A stretch of DNA of 64,000 nucleotides from Cellulophaga sp. L1A9. Lineage in GTDB: Bacteria > Bacteroidota > Bacteroidia > Flavobacteriales > Flavobacteriaceae. The translations under genes were made by a program, and so were the position numbers. Where the stretch lies: positions 3,472,001-3,536,000 of the forward strand of contig NZ_CP047027.1 of the NCBI RefSeq assembly GCF_009797025.1, given 5' to 3'. Positions 41,882-51,077 of the stretch are shown here, piece after piece. Within the stretch, counting starts at the first letter, position 1; each line of letters opens with the position of its first letter. Under the pieces are notes generated by a model. The model was not told the origin of the DNA. It worked only from the letters and a program-made list of their open reading frames with translations, and did not search any database.

Positions 41882-43412
41882 ATTAAATAAAACAATTTAT
41901 AGAATCATCATCATCGTAACATTTGTGGGTGTAAATGCATTTATACTTTCAGGTATTGGTTCTGCATGGGTGTTTTTAAATACGGGTGCAGACCGTACCT
42001 CTATGTTGCATTTAGAGGTGCCTATGGATGAGGTGTATAGGCCTAGTATAGAATGGACAGATTTGGAGAATCCAGGCAGACCTATAGAAGAACAGACCTT
42101 AGGTGAGATTACCAGTGATTATTTTAATGCTTGGCACGTACGGAACATCGCCTTTAAAAAGAATGATTATTACGGAATTGAAGATTTTTATACAGATAGT
42201 GCACGCGTGCGTTTGTATGATAATATAGACCTTAATTTAAAAAATAATAATTGGTATAAACGCACAACCCTTAGTCATAAAGGAGCTATAGATTTTTATA
42301 GTACCGATGGAACCATGGTGGTCTTTAAGGATTATAATGTTGAGGAATATCAAGAAACATATGTGGGAGAGGAATTAATATTGGCAGAAAAAGATACGAC
42401 CAGTTACCATGTGATGATGCTTTTAGAAGATGGCTTTTGGCGTATAAGACATTTACAGGAAATTGAAAATAATATTGATACCACAAAAATAGCGGATCGT
42501 GACATTGCTGCTAAAATTGAAAAAATAAATGAATTAAAAGGGATCAACTATTACCCTAAAGATTCGCCTTGGGATACTTTTGGAAAGCGATTTAATGACA
42601 CTATAATAGCTCAGGATTTTACAATTATAAAAAAAATGGGGCTAAATTCTATTCGTATTTTTGTACAGTACGAAGATTTTGGCAAGAGTATGGTAGATTA
42701 TAAAAAGATAGCCGCTCTTAAGAAAGTTTTAGATATAGCAGAGCAGCAGCACTTAGATGTTCTTATCACGTTATTTGATTTTTATGGAGATTATGATGTT
42801 TCTAATTGGACATTAACACACCGTCATGCAGAAGCAATTGTAAATGCCGTAAAAGACCATCCTGCATTATTAGGTTGGGATTTAAAGAATGAGCCAGATT
42901 TAGATTTTGAATCTCGTGGGCGTTTACGGGTATTAGGTTGGCTAGAACAAATGATAGCAAACATTAAAAAGTGGGATAGAAACCACCCCGTAACCATAGG
43001 CTGGTCTTCTCCAGAAGCTGCGGTGGAATTAGCAGATCAAGTAGATTTTGTTTCCTATCATTATTATAAAGAAGCTAGTAAATTTAAAGTTGCGCATCAT
43101 AAATTAGCCAAGGCTGTTCCTTCAAAGCCTAAACTATTACAAGAATATGGAGTTTCCTCTTATAAAGGATTGTGGAATTTATATAGTGGTGCTAATGAAG
43201 AAGGGCAGCTTCACTATTATGAAGAAATGCAAGCGATATTATATCAAGAAAAGATTCCTTTCATGTTCTGGACCTTATATGACTTTGAAAAGGTGCCTAG
43301 CGCAGTTGCAGGTAGTCTCCCTTGGAAGTCAAAAAAACAGCACTTCTTTGGTTGTTTAGATTCTTTAGGAAATCCTAAGCCTTCGTTTAAAGTATTATCA
43401 AATTTAAAATAA
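41871..43412 (+). CDS. Membrane-anchored clan-A glycoside hydrolase (cellulase/GH5-like fold)
   Basis: The 513-residue protein has one N-terminal membrane anchor (about 9-34), a 180-residue alpha/beta region that resembles the soluble part of the 1029-residue neighbour, and a TIM-barrel from about residue 222 (GINYYPKDSPWDTF). The catalytic pair of clan A hydrolases is visible: acid/base E341 in WDLKNEPD and nucleophile E425 in LLQEYGVSS. A histidine-tyrosine pair (VSYHYYKE) lies between them. The enzyme probably trims or releases the polymer in the periplasm, as hydrolases do in other exopolysaccharide loci. Its start overlaps the lipoprotein gene by 11 bp. Confidence 0.85.
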   Translation: MAFKLNKTIYRIIIIVTFVGVNAFILSGIGSAWVFLNTGADRTSMLHLEVPMDEVYRPSIEWTDLENPGRPIEEQTLGEITSDYFNAWHVRNIAFKKNDYYGIEDFYTDSARVRLYDNIDLNLKNNNWYKRTTLSHKGAIDFYSTDGTMVVFKDYNVEEYQETYVGEELILAEKDTTSYHVMMLLEDGFWRIRHLQEIENNIDTTKIADRDIAAKIEKINELKGINYYPKDSPWDTFGKRFNDTIIAQDFTIIKKMGLNSIRIFVQYEDFGKSMVDYKKIAALKKVLDIAEQQHLDVLITLFDFYGDYDVSNWTLTHRHAEAIVNAVKDHPALLGWDLKNEPDLDFESRGRLRVLGWLEQMIANIKKWDRNHPVTIGWSSPEAAVELADQVDFVSYHYYKEASKFKVAHHKLAKAVPSKPKLLQEYGVSSYKGLWNLYSGANEEGQLHYYEEMQAILYQEKIPFMFWTLYDFEKVPSAVAGSLPWKSKKQHFFGCLDSLGNPKPSFKVLSNLK

Positions 43413-43483
43413 TCTAGTTATTTTGCTTCAATGTACTCCAGCACTATCTTAAGTTAATTGTGTTTTAGTAGGGTATAAAAAAT

Positions 43484-43542
43484 AAAGGAGAGTAGACCAC
43501 AACATCTCTCTCCTTTAACACACATAATCACTAACCAAAATT
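43484..43542. repeat. 59-bp hairpin repeat, copy 1
   Basis: First of three copies between convergent genes. The stem AAAGGAGAG pairs with CTCTCCTTT across a conserved loop (TAGACCACAACATCT). A conserved tail (ACACACATAATCACTAACC) follows. Confidence 0.85.
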
Positions 43543-43581
43543 GTAAATACGTTTAAATTTTTTAGTTCGCTGCTTTTTAAA

Positions 43582-43636
43582 AAAGGGAGAGTAGACCACA
43601 ACATCTCTCTCCCTAACACACATAACCACTAACCAA
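43582..43636. repeat. 59-bp hairpin repeat, copy 2 (compensatory stem change)
   Basis: The stem is GGGAGAG/CTCTCCC instead of GGAGAG/CTCTCC: an extra G on one side is matched by an extra C on the other. The loop and tail are as in copy 1. Paired change indicates selection on the folded RNA or cruciform. Confidence 0.85.
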
Positions 43637-43682
43637 TTTTAAATATCGTTGTATAATTTTTTTAAGGTGATAATGATTAAAT

Positions 43683-43741
43683 AAAGGAGAGTAGACCACA
43701 ACATCCCTCTCCTTTAACACACATAATCACTAACCAAAATT
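43683..43741. repeat. 59-bp hairpin repeat, copy 3
   Basis: The stem AAAGGAGAG/CTCTCCTTT equals copy 1; one loop base differs (T to C). Copy starts are 98 and 101 bp apart, and the intervening 40-46 bp are unrelated to each other. Confidence 0.85.
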
Positions 43742-43745
43742 TTGC

Positions 43746-43773
43746 ATTGCCTCTGCTTTTTTACAGAAGCAAT
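43746..43773 (-). terminator. Possible terminator hairpin after the GT4 gene
   Basis: ATTGCCTCTG (43746-43755) and CAGAAGCAAT (43764-43773) pair with one mismatch around an 8-base loop, 20 bp after the GT4 stop on the minus strand. No clean T-run follows, so the call is weak. Confidence 0.35.
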
Positions 43774-43792
43774 ACGCGTATTGTATTTTTTT

Positions 43793-45004
43793 TTAAGCCT
43801 GTTCCTCTTGTAATTTAGGTAATGGCGATTTCTTTTCTATAATAGTATTAAAATGCGTTAAGTACATTTCGGCTATTCGAGACATAGGTAAAGAACATGC
43901 AGCGGTATAGTTGGTATGTCCTAAACTTCTTCTGTAGGTGTCATTCGTAATTATATTTTGTATGGCATCGGCTAATGAATTAGGATTGTCCGCATCAAAA
44001 AATTCTCCTCTGTAGCCTTCTTCTTTAACAAGAATACTTAAATCTCCCAAATCAGGCAGGGCAACCGCATTCCCATAACTTCCTGCTTGGTGTAATACAC
44101 CTGAACTCCCTGTAGTAGACGTGTATGGAAATACAACAACGGCACTATCTCTAAATATTTTTTCTACATCTTCTTCAGCAACATACCCTGTAAATCGTAC
44201 TTGAGGTACTGTACTGTATTTTGTTTTCATAGCCTCTAAATACCCGGGTGTATTGGGACTATCGGTACCGGCGATAACTATTTCAATATCTTCTTGAGTT
44301 CTTTTTCTTATAAGCTCAACAGCTTCTATTAAGACCTCTACCTTCTTGTAGGTACCAAATTTTCCAAAAGCCATTACTTGTTTAGGTCCTTCTGGCAAAT
44401 TATACGAAGGAGTAGGAGGGGTCTCAAAAGCTCCATGCGGAACTAAAGCTATATTTTTAGCATGGTATTTCCCTTCTAAAATAGTAACATATTTGCTTAT
44501 CGTTACAGCAACGACATCAGAAGCTAAAACAAACCTCGTTAAGGTAGTTCCAATAAAATTATATATTTTTTGTAATAGTTTATTCTCTGTAAATCCTGCA
44601 CTTTCTAAATCTACTTGTTCTAAAATATTGTGTAATAAAGAAATGGTAGGAATGCCTTTAAACTTGCATATAGCAGGTAAAAGAAGTCCTAAAGCTGCAG
44701 GGATTTTTTTATCTCCGAATTTTAAAAATTGAAGATTAAATAATACAGCATCTGGTTTAGTTTGGTTGAGTGCTTTATTGACGCTAAAAATATTTCCGTA
44801 ACTATTAAAACTCCAACATTCTTTTACTGTTATTTTACATCCGTTTTCAGTAAAGGCCAAATCTTTTTTTCCTTCGGTCTTGTCACAAATAAGAATAAGC
44901 TCGGTGACCTGATCTTGTAATCTGAAATGTTTTACTAAGTGATAACCATATTCTGTTAAGGTTACTTTACTTGGTGGATAAGCTGTGACGATAGCTAGTT
45001 TCAT
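43793..45004 (-). CDS. Glycosyltransferase family 4 (GT-B fold)
   Basis: The 403-residue protein has a GT-B layout: N-terminal Rossmann domain (KLAIVTAYPPSKVTLTEYGYHL), a central linker and the C-terminal nucleotide-sugar domain with VMAFGKFGTYKKVEVLIEAVEL, RFTGYVAEEDVEKIF and the retaining-GT E-x7-E-like region around VVVFPYTSTTGSSGVLHQAGSYG. It is soluble and would build the glycan at the cytoplasmic face. It lies downstream of the flippase gene in the same direction (133-bp gap) and is convergent with the hydrolase operon across the three hairpin repeats. Confidence 0.88.
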   Translation of the reverse strand: MKLAIVTAYPPSKVTLTEYGYHLVKHFRLQDQVTELILICDKTEGKKDLAFTENGCKITVKECWSFNSYGNIFSVNKALNQTKPDAVLFNLQFLKFGDKKIPAALGLLLPAICKFKGIPTISLLHNILEQVDLESAGFTENKLLQKIYNFIGTTLTRFVLASDVVAVTISKYVTILEGKYHAKNIALVPHGAFETPPTPSYNLPEGPKQVMAFGKFGTYKKVEVLIEAVELIRKRTQEDIEIVIAGTDSPNTPGYLEAMKTKYSTVPQVRFTGYVAEEDVEKIFRDSAVVVFPYTSTTGSSGVLHQAGSYGNAVALPDLGDLSILVKEEGYRGEFFDADNPNSLADAIQNIITNDTYRRSLGHTNYTAACSLPMSRIAEMYLTHFNTIIEKKSPLPKLQEEQA

Positions 45005-45137
45005 GGTATGGCTTTTTATGATTTGGTTTGTGTTTTACAAATATGGTTTGTTATTGGCTTTTATGTTTTTAGTATCCGCCAAGGTTCGTTTTACTGTCGT
45101 TGAATGAAAAGACGCTTTCGATAAATAGATCTATTCA

Positions 45138-46376
45138 TTATAATTTTGATTTTTTTAGTAGGAAATAAATGATTTGTACCGCTAGTAAAATAGCCATTGC
45201 CATAATTTGTACTTGTACTACTATTTCTAAAGTGTCATGATAAAACACTACTAATGCAATTTGAGACATGCCTAACAGCCCTGATAGTATTACGGGTACA
45301 TAATGGTCTAATGACAAGAAATAATAGGCAAATATGTTTCCAATAGCGAATAATGATGTAGCTAAAGCGTATTGCCATAATAAACCAGCCATAGAAATAT
45401 AGGCATCACCAAACATGATGGTAATGATAAACTCGGGCATGATATAGCAGGCTGTTACAATAACCGCAGATAAAAGTCCTATGTACCCCACATATTTAAA
45501 TAATATGGGAGCAGTTGGTTCTCCATCTTTTTGCTTCTGTACCACAGTTGGTAATAATAACATGACAAACATCCAAGCGACAAAATAAACAACTCTTCCT
45601 ATCAATGCTAGTGAGGCATAAAGGCCTGCATCTAAAGCATCAAAATAATGTTTAACAAGAAGAATATCGCTATTGTTAATGATAATTTGAGTAAATTCAT
45701 AGCAGGCGGTAAGGATCATAAACTTAGTTACTCGCTTTGCGTTCTCTGGTAATAATTTTGCTTTGGATGTAAAGGATAAACCTTTTAACTCTGAAGGAAT
45801 AAGTCCGAATATAAAGGAAATACCTATACCTAAAGCAACTAAAAAAGAGGATTCTAAAGGAACAAATAGTAAGAGCGCTAAAGTAATTAGCAATCTACTC
45901 CACATTTCAGTTTGGTAGGTTATCGATAAGTTTTTAAAATCTTGATTCCCTTGGTAATTTCCTCGGTTTACACTCATGAAAAAGTATAAAGGCACACCAA
46001 TACCAAATAGTATAAACATCCAATGGCTTTTGGTATGAAAGAGTTCTTGTAAATTTTTAGAAAATAGGATGATGAGTATTCCTGCAATAGTTCCAAAAAG
46101 AGTAGCGTGTTTATAGCTTCTGTTTTTAAAACTCAACCATTGATCTCCTGAAAATAATACAGCAAATTTGGCGGTAGCCAGTTGAAAAGTCATTCCTACA
46201 AATGATAATACTAATAATAAGGTAATTAATAAGGCAGCTTCAGCAAATGCTTCAGGTCCTAATAAACGCCCTAGTAACAAATTGTATATGTAATTGCCAC
46301 CATTTACCAATAAAACACTACCCATGAACAACTGCTCTGGCGTAATTTTTTTAAATAAAATTTTAATGGTAGACAT
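45138..46376 (-). CDS. Polysaccharide flippase-like membrane protein (MOP/Wzx superfamily)
   Basis: The 412-residue protein has about twelve membrane segments in the even spacing of the MOP superfamily. The start (EQLFMGSVLLVNGGNYIYNLLLGRLLGPEAFAEAALL) is the usual first-helix pattern of Wzx and PelG-type flippases, and the second half repeats it (YEFTQIIINNSDILLVKHYFDALDAGLYASLALIGR). It probably moves lipid-linked or nascent glycan across the inner membrane. The upstream 345 bp are non-coding. Confidence 0.87.
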   Translation of the reverse strand: MSTIKILFKKITPEQLFMGSVLLVNGGNYIYNLLLGRLLGPEAFAEAALLITLLLVLSFVGMTFQLATAKFAVLFSGDQWLSFKNRSYKHATLFGTIAGILIILFSKNLQELFHTKSHWMFILFGIGVPLYFFMSVNRGNYQGNQDFKNLSITYQTEMWSRLLITLALLLFVPLESSFLVALGIGISFIFGLIPSELKGLSFTSKAKLLPENAKRVTKFMILTACYEFTQIIINNSDILLVKHYFDALDAGLYASLALIGRVVYFVAWMFVMLLLPTVVQKQKDGEPTAPILFKYVGYIGLLSAVIVTACYIMPEFIITIMFGDAYISMAGLLWQYALATSLFAIGNIFAYYFLSLDHYVPVILSGLLGMSQIALVVFYHDTLEIVVQVQIMAMAILLAVQIIYFLLKKSKL

Positions 46377-46721
46377 TCTAATTTGGTTAAATGGTTTGGT
46401 TAACAGCCTTTCTTCAAAAGCACATAGTTATAACGTTAAAACTTCAAAATATTGTAAGATTATTCCTATATTTTATTAGATATGAATAAAATAATAATTG
46501 AAAATCTGTTCTTATTTCTTTCAAATAACGCGTTCTAAAGCTGTTTTTTATTATGGAATTCGTTGAATAACCTATTGTTGTAGATGAGTATACAATTTCT
46601 TCCTTCCAAAATAAAATCGGACAGTATAGCTTTACTATGATTAAAAAAATAGTAATGAATGCTAATATTTTCGATAAAATACCGTTATTTAAAATGTAGT
46701 AAAAAACGTACAAAATATTCC
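46377..46721. other. Non-coding divergent region between flippase and TPR/porin genes
   Basis: The 345 bp are AT-rich, contain promoters for both flanking genes by position, and show no dyad, no repeat and no open frame with a credible start. The only frames present lack coding-like composition. Confidence 0.6.
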
Positions 46722-48791
46722 ATGCAAAAGTTTATCCTTATTATAGCACTACTTTTCTGTCAATTACTATTGTCTCAAGCAGATGATATGACCAAAGGTT
46801 TCAAATTACTTGAAAAAGGCGATTTTGAATTGGCAGAGTCTTTTTTTAAAGCATATCTAGTAGAATACCCCGACAATAAAACGGCAAAACTTTGCTACGG
46901 TAGGGCGGTAGGACTTAGCGGAGAGCCAGAAAAAGCAAACTCCATGTTTAAGTCCTTATTAGTAGACTATCCAGGAGATTTTGAAATTCAGATCAATTAT
47001 AATGAATCTTTTCTTTGGGATAAAAAGTTTATTGAAGCGGAGCCTTTATATAAGGAGTTAGTTTTAGAAAACCCAGAAAATTTTGGGGCTGTATTAGGGT
47101 ATGCCAATACCTTATCCAACTTAAAAAAGTATAGCAAAGCTTTAGAAATGGTGAATAGAGCTATCGCCCTACAGCCAGAAAATGAAAGTGCCAAGGTTTC
47201 AAGGAAATATATGAAATTAGGGTATGCGAATAGTTATGTGAATAACCAAGAATACCAGAAAGGAATAAACTACTTAAATGAAATATTTGAAGATTTTCCA
47301 GAAGATAAAGATGCTTTATTAAATCTAGCCAATGTTTATCTTATTATAAAAGATACAGAAAAGGCTAAGGATACCTATATCCGTTTGGCAACAAGTCCTA
47401 AAGATTCTATTACAGCATTAAATGGGATTGCGCTTGCAGAACATATTGGTGAGAATGATAAAGAAGCTTTACGTGTTGCCATACAGGCAAAAGAAAAAGT
47501 AAATACTATTGATGATACAAAATTAAAGGAGCAAACTTATGATCGGTATGTGCAAGCCCTTATTTGGAATAATAAATACGGAAAAGCAAAAGAAGAAATT
47601 ACGGTATTAGAAGAATTGTATCCAGAAAAAAACTGGTTTGCAGCTCTAAAAGCTACTCGTGGTATGTATACGGCAGATTTTAAAACAAGCCTCGCTAACT
47701 ATGATGCTATTTTAGCAAGAGATAGTGCTTCGTTTGACGGTAATTTAGGAAAGGCAAATGCCCTTTTTGCATCGGATAAAATAATACCCGCTTATGAAGC
47801 TGCATTTCAAACCTTGAAAATCTTTGACAAACAAAAAGATGCCCAAGGTTTTATAGAGAAGCTTAACATCCAATTTACGCCCAGTGTGGAAGAGCATATA
47901 GCATATACTTTTGATAATGGAAATAACGTAGCCTATTCAAGCAATACCAGTTTTAATGTCCCTATTACAACCAGATTATTAACCACACTAAGCTATCAAT
48001 ACAGAAATACCGAAAATTCTGTTACCCTAAATAAAGCACAATCGCATGTATTACTTGGGGGGATAAGTTATAAGCTTATGCCTAAAACAAATTTGAAGGC
48101 TATTATTGGAATAAATAATTCAAGTTTTACAGATGTATCTTATACACAGCCTGTTTTTGATATTAAACTTCAAACACAACCATTTAGGCTTCAAAGTTTA
48201 GATTTGGGATACCAAAGAGAAGTGCAAAGTTTTAATGCGGAATTAATTGAACGAGAAATTGTAATGAATCATTTTGGGTTGAATTATAATTTAGGGACCA
48301 ATTTTAAACTAGGTTGGTATACCCAATTAATGCATACGAGACAAACGGATGATAACATACGGAATTTACTTTTTACGTCGCTTTATTATAATGTTTTTAA
48401 AAAGCCTGCATTTAAAGTGGGATTAAATTTTCAGTACATTACTTTTAAAGACCAATTACCTACCATTTATTTTAGTCCAGAGACGTACCAAGCATTTGAA
48501 TTGTTTGGTGATTTAAGAGGTAAATTCTCGGATAAGACCACGTATATGCTAAGTGCCGCTTCAGGATTACAAAAAGTTGAAGAAGACGATCAGACTGTGA
48601 TTTTTAGAGCCGAAGTAGGGGTAAAGCATCAATTTAATAAAAGATGGAATGCAGAGATATACGGTAAGTATAGTAATATAGCTTCAGCTACTGCCGCTGG
48701 TTTTGAATTTACAGAAATAGGTTTGAAAGTAAAATGGTTGTTTCTTAAAGAGCCTTTTTACTTTAAGAAGCTGAAGAAAAATAATGAATAA
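46722..48791 (+). CDS. TPR-repeat protein with C-terminal outer membrane beta-barrel (YaiO/PgaA-like), exopolysaccharide export
   Basis: The start is the ATG at 46722 (MQKFILIIALLFCQLLLSQA), which opens a signal peptide; an earlier in-frame start would add 21 residues before it. The 689-residue protein has TPR repeats over about residues 22-370 (GDFELAESFFKAYLVEYPDNKTAKLCYGRAVG, AVLGYANTLSNLKKYSKALEMVNRAIALQPEN and others). A barrel of alternating strands follows from about 395 to the end (YQYRNTENSVTLNKAQSHVLLGGISY, FKLGWYTQLMHT), like the YaiO domain. TPR-plus-porin proteins export polymers in the PgaA, BcsC and PelB systems. It is divergent from the flippase and closed by a strong terminator. 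Confidence 0.85.
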   Translation: MQKFILIIALLFCQLLLSQADDMTKGFKLLEKGDFELAESFFKAYLVEYPDNKTAKLCYGRAVGLSGEPEKANSMFKSLLVDYPGDFEIQINYNESFLWDKKFIEAEPLYKELVLENPENFGAVLGYANTLSNLKKYSKALEMVNRAIALQPENESAKVSRKYMKLGYANSYVNNQEYQKGINYLNEIFEDFPEDKDALLNLANVYLIIKDTEKAKDTYIRLATSPKDSITALNGIALAEHIGENDKEALRVAIQAKEKVNTIDDTKLKEQTYDRYVQALIWNNKYGKAKEEITVLEELYPEKNWFAALKATRGMYTADFKTSLANYDAILARDSASFDGNLGKANALFASDKIIPAYEAAFQTLKIFDKQKDAQGFIEKLNIQFTPSVEEHIAYTFDNGNNVAYSSNTSFNVPITTRLLTTLSYQYRNTENSVTLNKAQSHVLLGGISYKLMPKTNLKAIIGINNSSFTDVSYTQPVFDIKLQTQPFRLQSLDLGYQREVQSFNAELIEREIVMNHFGLNYNLGTNFKLGWYTQLMHTRQTDDNIRNLLFTSLYYNVFKKPAFKVGLNFQYITFKDQLPTIYFSPETYQAFELFGDLRGKFSDKTTYMLSAASGLQKVEEDDQTVIFRAEVGVKHQFNKRWNAEIYGKYSNIASATAAGFEFTEIGLKVKWLFLKEPFYFKKLKKNNE

Positions 48792-48827
48792 CTCATCAAT
48801 ATATGCTTGGTGAAATTTTAAGAAATA

Positions 48828-48864
48828 AAAAAACTCCGCTGATTAATTTTAGCGGAGTTTTTAA
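48828..48864 (+). terminator. Rho-independent terminator after the TPR/porin gene
   Basis: AAAAAACTCCGCT (48828-48840) and AGCGGAGTTTTT (48851-48862) pair around a 10-base loop with a T-run. The flanks allow it to serve both directions. Confidence 0.9.
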
Positions 48865-48976
48865 GTAGTTGAGCAAATTATTGCTGAATGTGATCAGCAT
48901 AAAGGATTTAAAGTATTTTTTATCTGACGTTTCCTACGAGATATTTAAACGAGCTGTAAAGTAAAAAAAGAAGGTA

Positions 48977-49690
48977 CTACAGTAAATTAAGCCTTCGCAT
49001 TAACTCTGGCCGGTTAGACCTACTTATAGGGATTACACTCTTTTCAATTAAAACGCTATTGTCTTCAATATCAATAATTTTAGTAAAATTAATAATATAA
49101 GAGCGGTGAATTTGTAAAAACATATTTTCAGGTAATTTATCCTTAATACTCTTAAGGGTATTATGAACACGATAGTTTTTAGTGATCGTTTTTACTTCAA
49201 TATAATCGCCTTTTGCTTCTACAACTAGTATTTCATTCAACTTTAGTTTAATTAGCCTTCTATCAATATTAATGTAAATATCATCTTCTGCATTAGAAGC
49301 TGTTTTTGTCGTTACTGCTGCAGGGGTTTTACTTTTTTCTAAAGCTGTTTTTACTTTTACAATAGATTTTTCAAAACGATCTTGAGTAATAGGTTTTACC
49401 AAATAATCTACAATAGCTTCGTATTCATAGGCCTCAATAGCAAAATTTGTATCTGAAGTTGTCAATACTATTCTAGGAGGGTTTTTTAGTGTTTGAACAA
49501 AATCTATACCTGTAAAACCTGGCATATGAATGTCTAAAAAGACCACATCAACAGTTTGTTGATTTAAGAATTTCATAGCATCCATGGCATTAGAAAAAGA
49601 TTCAATAACATCTAAATCTGGAATTTTGGTACATAATTGCTCCACAATCATTCGTGCTGCACCTTCATCGTCTACTATAATACAGTTCAT
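48977..49690 (-). CDS. LytTR-type response regulator
   Basis: The 237-residue protein has a receiver (IIVDDEGAARM, phospho-acceptor in VVFLDIHMPGFTG, YLVKPI) and a LytTR DNA-binding domain (about 135-237: IYINIDRRLIKLKLNEILVVEAKGDYIEVKT, FLQIHRSYIINFTKI). It is the transcriptional output of the phosphorelay operon; it is the last gene, 4 bp after the Hpt gene. Its target sites are unknown; the exopolysaccharide genes just beyond it are obvious candidates. Confidence 0.92.
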   Translation of the reverse strand: MNCIIVDDEGAARMIVEQLCTKIPDLDVIESFSNAMDAMKFLNQQTVDVVFLDIHMPGFTGIDFVQTLKNPPRIVLTTSDTNFAIEAYEYEAIVDYLVKPITQDRFEKSIVKVKTALEKSKTPAAVTTKTASNAEDDIYINIDRRLIKLKLNEILVVEAKGDYIEVKTITKNYRVHNTLKSIKDKLPENMFLQIHRSYIINFTKIIDIEDNSVLIEKSVIPISRSNRPELMRRLNLL

Positions 49691-49693
49691 AAA

Positions 49694-50014
49694 TTATAGG
49701 TTTTTAATGTAGTTTTCAATTTTGTTTAAGATAAATAAAAATTTATCATTAAGTGAGGCGTCTCCTTTTTTTAGATCCTCCTCATAAATAACAGAAAGTT
49801 TATAATCTTCTTTTAAGCCAAGTATGTTTAGCTTATGTTTCAATTTATGTACGATAGACGCAGTGTCTTTAAAATTTTCTGCAGTGATACATCGTATGTA
49901 CTCCTGTTTTTCTAAAGGTATTTCTTCTCTTAATACAGCGATGAATTTCTGCTCAAATTCGATGTCGTCACCGGATAAGTCTTTTATATAGTCAAGATTT
50001 GGTTGCTGTTCCAT
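49694..50014 (-). CDS. Hpt phosphotransfer protein
   Basis: The 106-residue protein is a single Hpt domain. The phosphorylated histidine lies in IVHKLKHKLNILGL, which matches the HxLKG-like Hpt motif. It would carry phosphate between the kinases and the two receivers of this operon. The kinase gene ends one base before its start and the LytTR gene follows after 3 bp. Confidence 0.85.
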   Translation of the reverse strand: MEQQPNLDYIKDLSGDDIEFEQKFIAVLREEIPLEKQEYIRCITAENFKDTASIVHKLKHKLNILGLKEDYKLSVIYEEDLKKGDASLNDKFLFILNKIENYIKNL

Positions 50015-50015
50015 A

Positions 50016-51077
50016 TTATTTTTTTAATGTAAAATATAGTGTAGTTCCTTTATTTTCTTCAGATTCTAACCAAATATCACCTTCATAAATATTTACTACT
50101 TTTTTTACTAGTGCTAAACCAATGCCTGAAGCATTAGAATCATTTTCTAATTTTTTGAACATATTGAAAATACTTTCTTGATGTTTTTTAGCAATACCTC
50201 TACCATTGTCGGCAACGGAGAATTTCCAAAAATCTTTATCGTCAATATGCTGAATACTAATTATCCCTTTTTCTAAGTGTTCTGTAGCGGTAACAGCATT
50301 CGTTATTAAATTTTTAAATAGCTGTTCTATTTTATACTTCTCTGTTAAAAATGTAGGTAGTTTACCTTCAATTTTTACTTCAATATTTTCAGGAATGAAA
50401 ATTGTTTTTGTTATTTCGTCTATTAGATTCGTTATATTCAGCTGTATGTGTTCTTCTTCTAAGGAGTCTATAACGGCATGTCTTAAAATACCATCAATAA
50501 GTGCATCCATCTTTTGAAGATTTTGAGATACTAGATTACAATTTTCTACACTGGCAGGTGAAAATTTTTCTTTTTCGTCATCTAAAATCCAACACATTAA
50601 AGCATTTATATTTCTAATAGGCGATTTCAAATCATGCGACACCATATGTGCATAGTCATTTAAGGAGGCATTTTGACGCTCTAAATTTTTAAGCAACGTA
50701 TTTTTTTCTGCAGTCATTTTTACAATATCCTTTGCCTGCTTTTCTATTTTAGCGGCTAATTCTAAAGCATCTATCTCTAAGGTATCTTTGCTTTTAGCCT
50801 CTTCATTTTCTGTGCTACTAGAGTCATTTAATACCCGAATAGCTCTCTCTAAAATGTTTAGCGTCTTACGCTGACTTTCTGCTTCTGCACGTAACACTTT
50901 ATTTGCTTGTGTTAATTCTTTAGAACTAATACTCATGGCTCTTTGCACCATTTCTGCTTTATCATCATAATCCTTATAAGAATTATTAATGGCATCTAAA
51001 AAAGCAGCAATCTCCCCAGAATCCTTGAGATTCTCAGGTAAATGTTTTCTGATTTGTCTTTTTAAGAGTGAGTGCAT
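50016..51077 (-). CDS. Soluble histidine kinase paired with the FIST protein
   Basis: The 353-residue protein has no membrane segment or PAS domain. Residues 30-140 form a coiled coil, then HisKA (YAHMVSHDLKSPIRNI) and HATPase (LFKNLITNAVTATEHL, VADNGRGIAKKH, ASGIGLALVKKVV). The signal must come from a partner; its start codon overlaps the FIST stop (TAATG), so FIST is the likely sensor. It resembles the second kinase of the operon in the catalytic part. Confidence 0.9.
   Translation of the reverse strand: MHSLLKRQIRKHLPENLKDSGEIAAFLDAINNSYKDYDDKAEMVQRAMSISSKELTQANKVLRAEAESQRKTLNILERAIRVLNDSSSTENEEAKSKDTLEIDALELAAKIEKQAKDIVKMTAEKNTLLKNLERQNASLNDYAHMVSHDLKSPIRNINALMCWILDDEKEKFSPASVENCNLVSQNLQKMDALIDGILRHAVIDSLEEEHIQLNITNLIDEITKTIFIPENIEVKIEGKLPTFLTEKYKIEQLFKNLITNAVTATEHLEKGIISIQHIDDKDFWKFSVADNGRGIAKKHQESIFNMFKKLENDSNASGIGLALVKKVVNIYEGDIWLESEENKGTTLYFTLKK

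Noticed and set aside
43484..43741. Three regularly spaced repeats that could be read as a short CRISPR array
   Set aside because: The repeats are 55-59 bp, longer than CRISPR repeats, they carry a compensatory stem change, only three exist, and no cas gene is near.
36118..48791. Direct assignment of the exopolysaccharide locus as a Pel operon
   Set aside because: The functional parallels are suggestive, but PelA-, PelD- and PelE-like proteins are not recognisable and the gene order differs.
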